From Pedobacter riviphilus (lineage in GTDB: Bacteria > Bacteroidota > Bacteroidia > Sphingobacteriales > Sphingobacteriaceae), in the NCBI RefSeq assembly GCF_014692875.1, contig NZ_CP061171.1, positions 2,480,001 to 2,544,000 of the forward strand: a stretch of DNA of 64,000 nucleotides, in the 5' to 3' direction. Positions within the stretch are counted from its first letter, which is position 1. The number at the start of each line of letters is the position of its first letter. The translations under genes were made by a program, and so were the position numbers. Below, piece by piece: positions 37,211 through 46,794 of the stretch. The notes beneath the pieces were generated by a model. The model was not told where the DNA came from. It searched no databases and saw only the letters and a list, made by a program, of their open reading frames with translations.

Positions 37211-39963
37211 TTATTGGTTAAAATCAAATAATAGCGTCCCTTTAAAGGTTTTTCCATCTGTTTTGTTTTTCTGGCTTTGCGGTCCTAATAATAAAGCCGA
37301 CTGAAATTTGGTGCCAATGGCACTTATCCCTTTTAAGAAACCGATATTCCCTTCAGGGAAGGCAGGTTCTACATTGTTGTTGCTTAGTGCGGCAGCTTCA
37401 CGGGCAGGCCTGTACATCTGTAGATAAGTATCTTCATCGGCTATATAAACCGTAAACGGGGCTTCTTTATTTTCTACCCTAACCCAGTTCACTTCAGCAT
37501 GATAGCCTTTAAACTCAGGATAACCCCAGGTTTCGCCCGTAATCGAATTATTATAATCCTTATGCCAAACCCCAAACTGCTGCCCTTTTAACCTGTTTTT
37601 CCAAACCCGGTACGGCCCGCGGCCCAGGTATTTCATTCCGGTAATTTTATCTTCCGGATAATTAAAGGTAATCCCCATAAAATCAGCATCGCCCTGTTGG
37701 TTAAATTGGTATTCAAGTTTCGCTAGCTTTCCGGCTTCAAATATCCACCGTGCATGCAAATGACCAGCACCCTGGTAATCAGATTCAACAATATACTTTG
37801 CTCCTTCCGCTTGATGACTAAAATTTTTCAATTCGGTATTTACACCAGCTAACACCGGACCTTTCGATAAAGAAACAATAGTATTGCCTTTAACAACTTT
37901 CTCCAGGTAGCCCGATGCCTTTTCAAAATAATAGCTTATACCATACTGTTTAACCACGAGCGACTGCTTAGTTTCTTCGACTTTTACTTCTGAATTGTTC
38001 AGGGTAGTTTCTTGCTTCTCCACAATTAAACGGGCAGCTTTTATTGGCCAGCTCCAGGTAAATATTTCCTTTTTATCAGCCCCATAAACAGTTAAATATA
38101 AGGCATCACTTTGTGCCCAAGATTTTGGCAGAACCAGATCGAGCGTACCTTTTGCACCAGGCTTAAGCCTGGAAGTTACTGCCCCTTTGGCATTTACAGT
38201 AGCCTTTGTGCTTTCAGTATTAGCCGATGGGAAACTCACTAATTTCCATTTAAAAGTACATTGATCAAGATCGGTAAAACTGAAACGGTTCTCCACTGGG
38301 ATTTTGCCATTAAAATCACTGTCAATTTTTGGCAGATTAATAAAAACAGGAGACCATATCTCTTTTATGGCGTAAAAACTGCCTTCCTTTTCTCGATGTG
38401 GACCAACAATTCCATCGGGTGCATGGTTTCCATCCCCATCATAAATGCCGTTTTTATCTGTCCGGATTACGTCTTCATCCACCAAAGCCCAAATAAAACC
38501 ACCAGCACCGTGAGGGTGGATTAACATCTGATTCCAGAAATCGTCTAACGCAGCGCCAGCACCACCGTCGTAAAGGCCATGCATAAACTCGGTCGGAAAA
38601 AAGACTTCCTGCCCTGAGGTGGCCGCCTTAACCATATAATTATAATCTGGATAATGTTTGGTATCGGTTCCGTTAAACTTCTCCCAAGGATGAATTACAG
38701 TACGTTTCTGCGGGTCGTATAAGGCATAGTCATTGTCGAGGTCAGTATTAAAACCTCCCTCGTTGCCATTGGCCCAAAAAATAATAGAAGGATGGTTTAC
38801 ATCCCTGATTACAAGCTCTTTTACAAGCCTATGCCCAACGGTATTATCGTATTTTGCCTGCCAGCCAGTTAACTCATTAATCACATACAAACCTAATGAG
38901 TCGCAGATATCCAAAAATTCTGCATCTGGCGGATAATGCGACATACGAACGGCGTTCATGTTCATCTCTTTCATTAACCTTACATCCATTAAATGTACCT
39001 CGCGGCTTAATGTACGTCCGCTTTCGGGCCAAAAGCTGTGGCGGTTAACACCTTTTAAAATCATTTTCTCCCCATTAACATAAAAACCGTCGCCATTTCG
39101 TAGTTCAAGTGTTCGGAAACCGAATTTTTGCTTCACCTGATGAATAATCTGCTGTTTATTTTTGATGCGCACTACCACTTGATATAAATTGGGGAATTCG
39201 CTACTCCACAATAAAGGATTTGAAAAAGTAGCCTCCAGGCTTTGCGGGCCATTCACTGCATCTGCTTTTATAGCAAATGCTTTTCCTACATTTTCACCAG
39301 TTATTTTTTTTACCTGGGCTTCAATAATATCGCCAGCAGCTAAATTTTGTCCATAAACATCAAGCTGGAAGCGACCATCGGCCTTAGCATTAACCGCAAC
39401 TCTTTCTATAAACCTTTTTGGTACAGTTTCCAGGTAAACCGGACGGAAGATGCCGCCAAAAATCCAAAAATCGCTCGTTCTTTCGGCTTTATTTATAGAA
39501 GCATTTTCAGAAACTTTATCAACCGTTACTTCCAGTAAATTCTTCCCTTCGGGTTTTAAAAGGGTTGTAATATCATATTTAAATCGATAAAATCCGCCTT
39601 GATGCACATCACCTGCCAACTTTCCATTAATACTTACCTTAGTATCGGTCATAGCCCCTCAAAAACAAGGAATACTTTTTTTCCTGTTATTTTACCCGTC
39701 AGAAATTCATAACGATAAATCCCCTGTTCGTTCGCTTTAACTTTATCGTGCCCGTAGTTGTAACTTCCAAAGCCTTGTAATTCCCAATTAGATGGCACCG
39801 GTATTTTGGTCCATATACCACTTTTACGCCCAGCGGTGCAATAAAAATCCCATAGTTTGGTATGATCTTTATCCGTTCCGGAAAGATATGTTTTGATCGT
39901 TTCCTGCGAAAAACCGGCAGAAGAAACCAATAGCAACAATAATGGCATTAATCTTTTGATCAT
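37211..39963 (-). CDS. Beta-galactosidase, glycoside hydrolase family 2, frameshifted in this sequence
   Basis: Two adjacent frames form one LacZ-type enzyme of about 917 residues. The first 104 residues (39963 back to 39649) hold a signal peptide (ending AGFSQE) and the start of the sugar-binding domain with IPVPSNWELQGFGSYNY. One missing C (plus strand) in the cccc at 39655-39658 breaks the frame; with it restored the text reads VFLVFEGAMTDTKVSINGKL. The rest holds an Ig-like domain, the barrel with GVNRHSFWPESGRTLS, acid/base Glu in WANGNEGGF, nucleophile Glu in FFPTEFMHG, and a C-terminal beta-sandwich domain (YLGRGPYRVWKNRLKG). It should cleave terminal beta-galactose. It is a lone gene with no SusCD beside it. 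Confidence 0.92.
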
Positions 39964-40176
39964 GATCTATTTTTTGGCATTAGCATTAGAAAATAGCTTC
40001 CTTTTTTATCAAAAAAAGGTTTTTGGTTTATTAAACAATGCGTTTACAAGATAGTAGAATTTGTGAATAGATGAGGTTGCATAACCAGCATTTTACATCT
40101 TCATCCTTCATAAATTTAAACTAACCTATTAAAAACATTAAAAAATTCATACTTTTAATTAAGAAACTAAACAATC

Positions 40177-40443
40177 TTGATGAATAATAACAAACTATCC
40201 GAACTTAGCCTAACCGAACTAAACAAACAGAAAAAACAATTAAGCGGTCTGTTAATTGGAGGTTCTATTGTGTTACTCTTTTTGTTTGCCGCACTTTTAT
40301 ACCTTATCGCTAAAAAACAAAACTTTGTACTTCTTGCCGTTATTCCAGGCTGTATGTTAGCTTGGTTGCCGGCGGTAATCAGATTAAGTCAATTAAATAC
40401 TGAAATAAAACTACGCAGTTCAGAAACAAACCCAAACCCGTAA
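40177..40443 (+). CDS. Small two-helix membrane protein
   Basis: The product is 88 residues: a polar N terminus (KLSELSLTELNKQKKQL), two membrane helices (LLIGGSIVLLFLFAALLYLI and FVLLAVIPGCMLAWLPAVI) and a polar tail. Similar Bacteroidota proteins are sometimes labelled redox-active disulfide protein 2, but only one Cys is present, so that name is not supported here. It is followed 8 bases later by a KOW-like gene and probably co-transcribed. Confidence 0.65.
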   Translation: MMNNNKLSELSLTELNKQKKQLSGLLIGGSIVLLFLFAALLYLIAKKQNFVLLAVIPGCMLAWLPAVIRLSQLNTEIKLRSSETNPNP

Positions 40444-40451
40444 ACACTAAA

Positions 40452-40643
40452 ATGGAAACTACACATTTAAAAGATGGCGATTACTGCGTGGTCATTAAAG
40501 GAACACATATAGGTAAGCATGGCCGGGTAAGCGATATAAACACGAGTAAAACAGGCCACATTACCATTACTGTAGAACAAGATAATGCGGTTAGGTTTAA
40601 AACCCTCGGCAGGAATGTAGTACTAGATGCGCATACAAAATAA
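40452..40643 (+). CDS. Small KOW-like protein
   Basis: The 63-residue product resembles a single KOW/SH3-like fold: LKDGDYCVVIKGTHIGKHGRVSDINTSKTG matches the KOW pattern of a charged strand, a Gly-rich turn (GTHIGKHG) and a following strand. It may bind RNA or protein. It is encoded directly after the small membrane protein. The function is unknown. Confidence 0.6.
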   Translation: METTHLKDGDYCVVIKGTHIGKHGRVSDINTSKTGHITITVEQDNAVRFKTLGRNVVLDAHTK

Positions 40644-40833
40644 ATACCTGAAATTAAGATCGCAGTTCAATCTTATCCCACGGGTTAACATTAGCTTAAT
40701 TTTTTTATGCCAATGAAAATTCAATATCATCTGCGTTTATCTTCTTAAAATCTGGGGGGGGACCTGTACCTCAATTGTTTCTTCAGATTACGCTGATTAT
40801 CGTTAAACTCACTACATTTTCCATACCCACAGG

Positions 40834-41958
40834 CTATCCCTTTTCTATTCCTGTTTTGGTAGCCACTAGTTTTTTCTTCCTAAAGTTGGGAAAAGTCATG
40901 GGGCTTTTGGCCGGGCGTTCATCTCCCAATAGCACTCCCCATTGTTTAAAAGATTCAGTACGATCGAAGATGATTTTGAGTACGGCCACAATAGGCAGTG
41001 CGAGGAACATGCCTGAAACACCAGCTATACTGCCACCAATAAATACCCCTAGAATAGCGAACAAGGCATTGATTTTTACCTTAGAGCCCACAATACGCGG
41101 CATTAGTATGTTGTTATCTAAAAATTGAACAAATGCAATTACACCTAAAACGGTAATAACCGGCCATAATTCTTGCGATGAAGTAAGCGTTAACAACACT
41201 CCTATTACGTTACCAATCAAGGCACCCACATATGGAATCAGGTTTAATATGGCGAAGATTACGCCGATTAACAAGGCATGTTTTATACCAATTAACATTA
41301 ATATCCCCCCCAACAAAATGGTCATATAAGTGATCTGGATCAATAGTCCGATTAAGTAGCTTTTAATGATCGATTCAGTTTCATAAATTGCTTCTTTCAC
41401 TTTTGGATGATCGTCGGTTTTAAACCACATAAATATAAAGCGCAATAAAATATCTTTATAAAAAAGCATCAGGTAAATATAAATGGGCAATAAACCGATA
41501 AAGACAAAAATACCGCTTAAGGTTACAGCAGCACCACCCGCCAGCGAAGTCCCCATGTTCATCAGATCGTCGCTCTTAGCTTGTATAAAGGCTTTTTGCT
41601 GCTTATCGTCATAATGGGTAATACGGCTAATCCAATCGCTTAAAGAATTGATATGCTGCGTTACATTTGCTTTTATCTGTGGAAAATCTTTAACCAAAAT
41701 GCCAATCTGGTTCGAAAAAAACCAAATAATCAACGCTACAAAAAGCGCGACCAATAAAATGGATAGAATGATGGCTAACGATTCGGGTATTTTTTTCCTT
41801 TTTAAAAAGCGATATACCGGTAGCAGCATAATGCTGATAAAAAAAGCCATCAACATCGGCATGATAATATCTCTTCCGATTACCATAACGGCTACAATGG
41901 CCATTAATCCTAATAATTCTATCGACCGTTTAACGGTTAGGGGTAAATTGTTCGTCAT
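40834..41958 (-). CDS. AI-2E family transporter (PerM/UPF0118)
   Basis: This 374-residue inner-membrane protein has seven to eight helices in the family arrangement: N-terminal helices (LLGLMAIVAVMVIGRDIIMPMLMAFFIS), a soluble segment (residues about 95 to 150), and the conserved C-terminal part with LIPYVGALIGNVIG and ILMPRIVGSKVKINALFAILGVFIGG. Members have been linked to AI-2 export or sodium/proton exchange; the actual substrate is not clear. It is monocistronic and divergent from mnmE. A run of eight G residues lies at 40754-40761 beyond its 3' end. Confidence 0.9.
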   Translation of the reverse strand: MTNNLPLTVKRSIELLGLMAIVAVMVIGRDIIMPMLMAFFISIMLLPVYRFLKRKKIPESLAIILSILLVALFVALIIWFFSNQIGILVKDFPQIKANVTQHINSLSDWISRITHYDDKQQKAFIQAKSDDLMNMGTSLAGGAAVTLSGIFVFIGLLPIYIYLMLFYKDILLRFIFMWFKTDDHPKVKEAIYETESIIKSYLIGLLIQITYMTILLGGILMLIGIKHALLIGVIFAILNLIPYVGALIGNVIGVLLTLTSSQELWPVITVLGVIAFVQFLDNNILMPRIVGSKVKINALFAILGVFIGGSIAGVSGMFLALPIVAVLKIIFDRTESFKQWGVLLGDERPAKSPMTFPNFRKKKLVATKTGIEKG

Positions 41959-42171
41959 AAAAAGCCTATTCTGATTTGAGGTTTAAACACAATCGGGATT
42001 AAAATGTTTTAAGATAAGCTTTAATATTGAAAAGTGGAACGAGTTTATAGTCTGGAGTCGGCAGTCCGGAGTCTGAAGTCAATTAACCGATTAAGCAATG
42101 CTTAAAAAAATTACTTCCCTTACACGATATACCCATAGATTAGCCTTATTTTTGCAGCTTTAATACCACAT

Positions 42172-43529
42172 ATGAACAATCAAGATACCATTATTGCTTT
42201 ATCTACTCCCTCAGGTTCTGGCGCCATTGGCGTTATCCGGTTATCTGGTCCAGAGGCAATTTCTCTTACCAATACCGTATTTGCAGGAAAAGATTTAGAA
42301 AAGCAGGCCTCGCATACTTTACATTTTGGCCTGGTTAAAGATGGCGATCATATTGTTGATGAAGTGGTGGCAGGTTTATTTGTTGCCCCTAAATCGTACA
42401 CCAAAGAAAATGTAGTAGAAATTTCCTGCCATGGCTCCAATTACATTATCCAACAGATTATTAACCTATTAATCAGTAAAGGTGCACGTGCTGCCAAACC
42501 TGGCGAATTTACCTTACGTGCCTTTTTAAATGGTGCTTTCGATCTAAGTCAGGCAGAAGCTGTTGCCGATTTAATTGCCTCCAATTCGAAGGCTTCGCAC
42601 GATGTGGCCATGCAACAGATGCGCGGTGGCTTTGCCAACGAATTAAAGGATTTACGCGAACAACTGATTCATTTCGCTTCGATGATTGAGCTTGAGCTCG
42701 ATTTTGCAGAAGAAGATGTAGAATTTGCCAACCGCGAACAGCTCAAAAACCTGGTCAACAAAATCAATTACGTTTTACAACGCCTGATCTCCTCTTTCGA
42801 AATGGGAAATGTGATTAAAAATGGTGTTCCCATAGTTATTGCAGGCAAGCCTAATGTGGGTAAATCTACCCTATTAAATGCCCTCCTGAACGAAGAACGT
42901 GCTATCGTTTCGGATATTGCCGGAACCACTCGCGATACCATTGAAGATGAACTCACCATTGGTGGCATTGTTTTCCGTTTTATCGATACGGCCGGAATCC
43001 GCGATACCGCCGATATTATTGAGGCTTTAGGGGTAGAACGCACCTTAGAGAAAATGAAACAGGCCAAGCTAATTATTTACATGGCCGATGCTGCCCAAAG
43101 TATTACAGAAATTGAAGAGCAGATCAGGGTTTAGGGCAGTTGGCTATCCCCTACTTAATTTTGGTCAATAAAGCCGAACTCCTTACAGCTGCACAGCGTA
43201 AAGCTTTCGAAGCTTTAGATGTTGTTTTTATTTCTGCTAAAGAAAAGCAGGGCATCGATGAATTAAAAACCACCTTACTGGAACAGGTTAATTTGCATCA
43301 CATTAATACCAGCGAAACTTTGGTAACCAATATCCGCCATGTAGAAGCCTTAAAACAAACCGAACATGCGCTGCAAAGGGTTTTGGCCAATGTAGACAAT
43401 CCGGTTACTTCTGATTTTTTAGCAATGGATATTAAACAAGCCCTGCATTATCTTGGTGAAATTACAGGAACAGTGACTACCGATGATTTACTGGAGAATA
43501 TATTTACGAAGTTCTGTATCGGTAAATAG
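42172..43529 (+). CDS. mnmE: tRNA modification GTPase MnmE (TrmE), frameshifted in this sequence, 3' end supplied by an integrated element
   Basis: MnmE, with MnmG, adds the carboxymethylaminomethyl group at U34 of some tRNAs. The N-terminal folate-binding domain begins [22 protein letters not shown]. The G domain has [11 protein letters not shown] (G1), GTTRDT (G2), DTAGIR (G3) and NKAE (G4). The C terminus is the conserved FCIGK with its catalytic-support Cys. The frame breaks at the ttt at 43130-43132; one more T gives [17 protein letters not shown], for a total of 452 residues, normal for the family. The last 18 bases are a recombination site: the original gene end lies 15.8 kb away at 59362-59379. 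Confidence 0.94.
43512..43529 (+). other. Left attachment site (attL) in the last codons of mnmE
   Basis: ttctgtatcggtaaatag encodes Phe-Cys-Ile-Gly-Lys-stop. It is repeated with three changes at 59362-59379 as ttttgtatcggcaaataa, which encodes the same five residues and a stop. The changes are all synonymous (including tag/taa). This is what is expected when an element carrying an mnmE-end mimic integrates into mnmE. The 3' end of this gene (trmE/thdF) is a known integration site for the Salmonella island SGI1. Confidence 0.85.
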
Positions 43530-43632
43530 TTGATTATCAGATATTTACATATATTATCATATATTAAGATGAACTAGGTTTTCAACTTCTTTTAGTTTCA
43601 TTTAACTGTATTTATTCTCTAAATTTTCCGAG

Positions 43633-43666
43633 AATTTTCAGACTATAAATTTTGAGTCTGAAAATT
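43633..43666. repeat. 12-bp inverted repeat near attL, probable integrase arm site or mnmE terminator
   Basis: aattttcagact (43633-43644) and agtctgaaaatt (43655-43666) are perfect inverted repeats. Ten bases of it (aattttcaga) recur inside acaattttcaga at 59310-59321 near the other end. Sites shared by both ends of an element often bind its integrase or excisionase. There is no T tract, so a terminator role is less likely. Confidence 0.45.
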
Positions 43667-43819
43667 GTAAGAAACTGATTTCTTTCGGTTTTATCTTTTG
43701 TTGTCTTTTAACTTCTTTTGAAATAAAATAAAATAGTTGCTGACAAAGGTTTTACCCCTCATATTTATTTATAATTTTTAGTGAAAGTAACTTTACAGTT
43801 CATTAAAAATCAATACGAT

Positions 43820-44929
43820 ATGAGTATCAAAATTAAACAAAACAAGCTAAAAAACGATCGTTACAGCTTATCATTAGACATCTATTACCAAGGGGTTTCT
43901 AAGTATGAAAACCTTAAAATGTTCGTTTACGAAAAGCCAAAAACAACTTTAGAGAAAGAACATAATAAACGGACTTTGGCTATTGCAGAACAGATAAAAG
44001 CTAAACGGATTTTAGAAATGCAAGAAAGTCATTTCAACATCCATACTGGATTCAAAAGCCAAGCTAACTTTTTGGATTATTTTAAAAAATTAGTAAGAGA
44101 AAAACGTACAAACGAAGGCAATTATGGTAATTGGACAAGTGCATATAAACATTTAATAGCATATAACAATAGTGAAGTTCTTAGATTCTGCGATTGCGAT
44201 GAAGTGTTTATTGATGGTTTCAAGAAATACTTGAGGGAAGCAAAGATTACAAAAAGTGGTACCAATTTATCTACAAATTCAGCAATATCATATTTAAATA
44301 AGTTAAAAGCAGCTTTATCGCAAGCTTTTGTTGACAGGATAATTTTGGAGAATCCAGGTAAAAGAGTTAAAGGGATTAAACCAGAGGAAACCAATCGCCA
44401 ATTTCTATTAGAAGAGGAACTAAAAACACTAGCAACAACAGAGTGTGAATACCCATTACTAAAAAAAGCGTTTTTATTTAGCTGCTTAACAGGGTTAAGA
44501 TGGTCTGATATCAACAAGTTAATATGGGAAGAAGTTATATTTTCTGAAACAGAGCAACAGTACAGTATTAATTTTAGACAGAAAAAAACTAAGGGGTTAC
44601 AATATAATCCTATATCTTTTGAAGCATTTAAACTTTTAGGGGCTAGAGCAGATAATGAAGAACGTGTATTTAAGGGATTAAAATACAGTGCATGGAATAA
44701 TCATTTGTTGCAGGAATGGATTTGGAAAGATGCAGATATCAAAAAGAAAATAACTTTTCATTGCGCTAGACACACATACGCAACGTTATTGCTAACATCT
44801 GGTGCTGATATTTACACTGTTTCGAAATTATTAGGGCATCAAGATTTAAAAACTACCGAAATTTATGGTAAAATTATCAACACACAAAAAGTTAAGGTTG
44901 TAAATTTGTTGCCAACTATTGGTGTTTAA
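43820..44929 (+). CDS. Tyrosine recombinase (site-specific integrase) of the mnmE element
   Basis: The ATG at 43820 gives 369 residues; a GTG at 43781 in frame would add 13. The N-terminal arm-binding and SAM-like core-binding regions (residues 1 to about 190) precede the catalytic domain. The catalytic residues are visible: Arg in LTGLRWSDI near 225, the HxxR box in FHCARHTYATLLLTSGADI, His in KLLGHQDLK, and Tyr in TTEIYGK. This is the Bacteroidota phage-integrase type. It sits 290 bases from attL and should catalyse insertion into the FCIGK codons of mnmE. The next gene starts 2 bases after its stop. Confidence 0.93.
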   Translation: MSIKIKQNKLKNDRYSLSLDIYYQGVSKYENLKMFVYEKPKTTLEKEHNKRTLAIAEQIKAKRILEMQESHFNIHTGFKSQANFLDYFKKLVREKRTNEGNYGNWTSAYKHLIAYNNSEVLRFCDCDEVFIDGFKKYLREAKITKSGTNLSTNSAISYLNKLKAALSQAFVDRIILENPGKRVKGIKPEETNRQFLLEEELKTLATTECEYPLLKKAFLFSCLTGLRWSDINKLIWEEVIFSETEQQYSINFRQKKTKGLQYNPISFEAFKLLGARADNEERVFKGLKYSAWNNHLLQEWIWKDADIKKKITFHCARHTYATLLLTSGADIYTVSKLLGHQDLKTTEIYGKIINTQKVKVVNLLPTIGV

Positions 44930-44931
44930 AT

Positions 44932-45816
44932 ATGGATTCTCAGATATATATAAAAAAGATTGACGACCTATTTTCGAGATCTCGGAAATACTACAATAAA
45001 TTCTTTTTTGAAAGAAGTGTTGATAATAATAATAGATGCCATGAAATTATCGGTGATCAATTAAGTAGTTACAACACATATAATTCCATTCATAAATGGT
45101 TTAAGGATGAGCTCATACAAGGATTTGCTAATAAAGATAGTTCTTATATAAATTTCTGTGAAGGTGTATTTAATAGGCAGTTCAAATTTATTGAGAAATT
45201 TACACAAGCAATGCATGTTTATGTAGAAGATGGTGAAGCAAAAAATAATTACTTAAAAAGGTATAACGGGATTGACACTAGAAAGTTGGAAGACAATGAG
45301 CTGTTGCTTGGCATGCAAACTTATTTCATCTTGGGTTATAGCGTTTTAGAAAGCATTGTGGATGAATTTGCATATTCTTATAAAAGTCTGATGCCAGTTA
45401 AAGATATAGATTTTAGCTACCAACCTTCATCCAACCACATAAGATTAGATTATGGCATGTCAAATGAAAAAGCACTAATTATTATTTATGAGGCTTTAAA
45501 AATGACCTATATCGATAACAATTTTGAAGAATTTAGTGCTCATTTTAAAGTCGGAAGATCTGATAAAAAAATAAAATTTATCGGGACGAATGCTAATATT
45601 GTTAATTTATTTTTTGGGGTTACCTATCAAAGTATTGATGGTATAAAGATTTCGAATTCATCAAAATTAGATACGATTATTACTCATTTTGAAAATAAGA
45701 ATGGAATGGCGTTCAATTACAGAAGTTTGGAATCTCAATCTCAGAAGCCTATAAAAAAACCCAGGGAGTTTGAAAAAATAAAAACCTTACTGATTAAATT
45801 AAAAGGGTTGGAATAA
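44932..45816 (+). CDS. Unknown protein co-transcribed with the integrase
   Basis: The product is 294 residues with no recognised domain. It is charged and mostly helical (YIKKIDDLFSRSRKYYNKFF; EKFTQAMHVYVEDGEAKNNY), followed by a second part (MSNEKALIIIYEALKMTYI) and a basic C terminus (KPIKKPREFEKIKTLLIKLK). There is no signal peptide or membrane helix. It starts 2 bases after the integrase stop and ends at a strong terminator, so it is probably made with the integrase and may help recombination or its control. I considered an RteC-type regulator but see no motif that supports it. Confidence 0.7.
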   Translation: MDSQIYIKKIDDLFSRSRKYYNKFFFERSVDNNNRCHEIIGDQLSSYNTYNSIHKWFKDELIQGFANKDSSYINFCEGVFNRQFKFIEKFTQAMHVYVEDGEAKNNYLKRYNGIDTRKLEDNELLLGMQTYFILGYSVLESIVDEFAYSYKSLMPVKDIDFSYQPSSNHIRLDYGMSNEKALIIIYEALKMTYIDNNFEEFSAHFKVGRSDKKIKFIGTNANIVNLFFGVTYQSIDGIKISNSSKLDTIITHFENKNGMAFNYRSLESQSQKPIKKPREFEKIKTLLIKLKGLE

Positions 45817-45830
45817 AACAACCCTTTTTA
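45801..45830 (+). terminator. Intrinsic terminator of the integrase operon
   Basis: aaagggttg (45802-45810) pairs perfectly with caacccttt (45819-45827) and is followed by more T residues. The stop codon of the preceding gene lies in the loop, so translation ends within the hairpin. Confidence 0.8.
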
Positions 45831-45938
45831 CAACTCTTACCAACTCTTTCATTTTCTTGCTCTTTTTATCATTGTGCTTCAATTGAAGACAGGGTGTAGC
45901 TAACCCGATATAATGATAAAATTTTAAAAAAAAGAAAA

Positions 45939-46229
45939 ATGAAAAATACTTTAGAACATATTGAGGATTTGCTCCTTAATCAGAAATCTATTTTCAATAT
46001 TGATGATCTTAGCAGATATACAGGATTATCAAAATCGTGGGTGTACAAAAAAACAGCATCCGGTCAGCTTCCACATTACAAGCCATCAGGCAAGATCTTA
46101 ATCTTTAAAAAAGAAGAAATTGATGCATGGCTTTTGAAAAATAAAATTTCAACAGTAGACGATATCGAACAGGAAGCAATTAATTATACCACTTCTAAAT
46201 CATTTAATAGAGGTAGATATAATGGTTAA
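45939..46229 (+). CDS. Excisionase-type HTH DNA-binding protein
   Basis: The product is 96 residues with a winged-HTH of the excisionase/MerR-like (HTH_17) type at residues 22 to 72: FNIDDLSRYTGLSKSWVYKK, then SGQLPHYKPSGKILIFKKEE and IDAWL. In integrative elements such proteins direct excision or control neighbouring genes. It has its own upstream region after the integrase terminator and overlaps the next gene by 8 bases, so it heads an operon with that gene and the Rep-like gene. Confidence 0.85.
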   Translation: MKNTLEHIEDLLLNQKSIFNIDDLSRYTGLSKSWVYKKTASGQLPHYKPSGKILIFKKEEIDAWLLKNKISTVDDIEQEAINYTTSKSFNRGRYNG

Positions 46230-46791
46230 TGCTTACTACAAATTTGAGCTATTTCCCAAGTCGGGAGATAGCTTTTCAATCATTCCAATTGAAAAAGTGC
46301 ATAACCATGTAACATTTAATGAAATTTTTGAAAGTGATAATATTGAGGTTAAACGAGTTGAATCGGCATCGTTGTCGGGAAACACTACCCAATATATTAT
46401 TTCAGCAAAATATCATCACAGTGTAATGCCGATTTGTATTTTACAACAAACTGGCGATATAGGGCAAATGAGTATTGTAAATTATTTCAATAATGAACTA
46501 ACTAATGATATTTGTTGGCTAGGGAGTGGCAAGTTTAGAAAAGGTTTGGATGATTTAATTCTGTTTAAGGTTACCAAAGATCTGATTTTTGAAGTTTACA
46601 TATGTGAAAATCAATACCCATCACATGATAGTTTGTTTATGGAATTTATCAATGGTGAATTACAAAATGAACTATGTAATTTTAATTTATTTTGGTACAG
46701 GAGTTATTATTCGAACTATCGATCTGCGATAAAAGGATGTTATGATTACGATGGATATAATATTAATATAAACCTTTTAACGGATTATTAA
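46222..46791 (+). CDS. Unknown protein between the excisionase-like and Rep-like genes
   Basis: The product is 189 residues and acidic to neutral, with aromatic-rich beta segments (YYKFELFPKSGDSFSIIPIEKV; FNLFWYRSYYSNYRSAIKG). No family is recognised and there is no signal peptide or membrane helix. It overlaps the excisionase-like gene by 8 bases and the Rep-like gene starts 3 bases after its stop, so the three are translationally linked. A role in replication or its control is possible but unproven. Confidence 0.65.
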   Translation: MVNAYYKFELFPKSGDSFSIIPIEKVHNHVTFNEIFESDNIEVKRVESASLSGNTTQYIISAKYHHSVMPICILQQTGDIGQMSIVNYFNNELTNDICWLGSGKFRKGLDDLILFKVTKDLIFEVYICENQYPSHDSLFMEFINGELQNELCNFNLFWYRSYYSNYRSAIKGCYDYDGYNININLLTDY

Positions 46792-46794
46792 AAA

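Noticed and set aside
40754..40761. Run of eight G residues as a phase-variable tract
   Set aside because: It lies between convergent genes, outside any coding frame or promoter spacing, and homopolymer lengths in this sequence appear unreliable.
44932..45816. RteC-type regulator of conjugative transposons
   Set aside because: No shared motif could be identified and no conjugation genes are present on the island.
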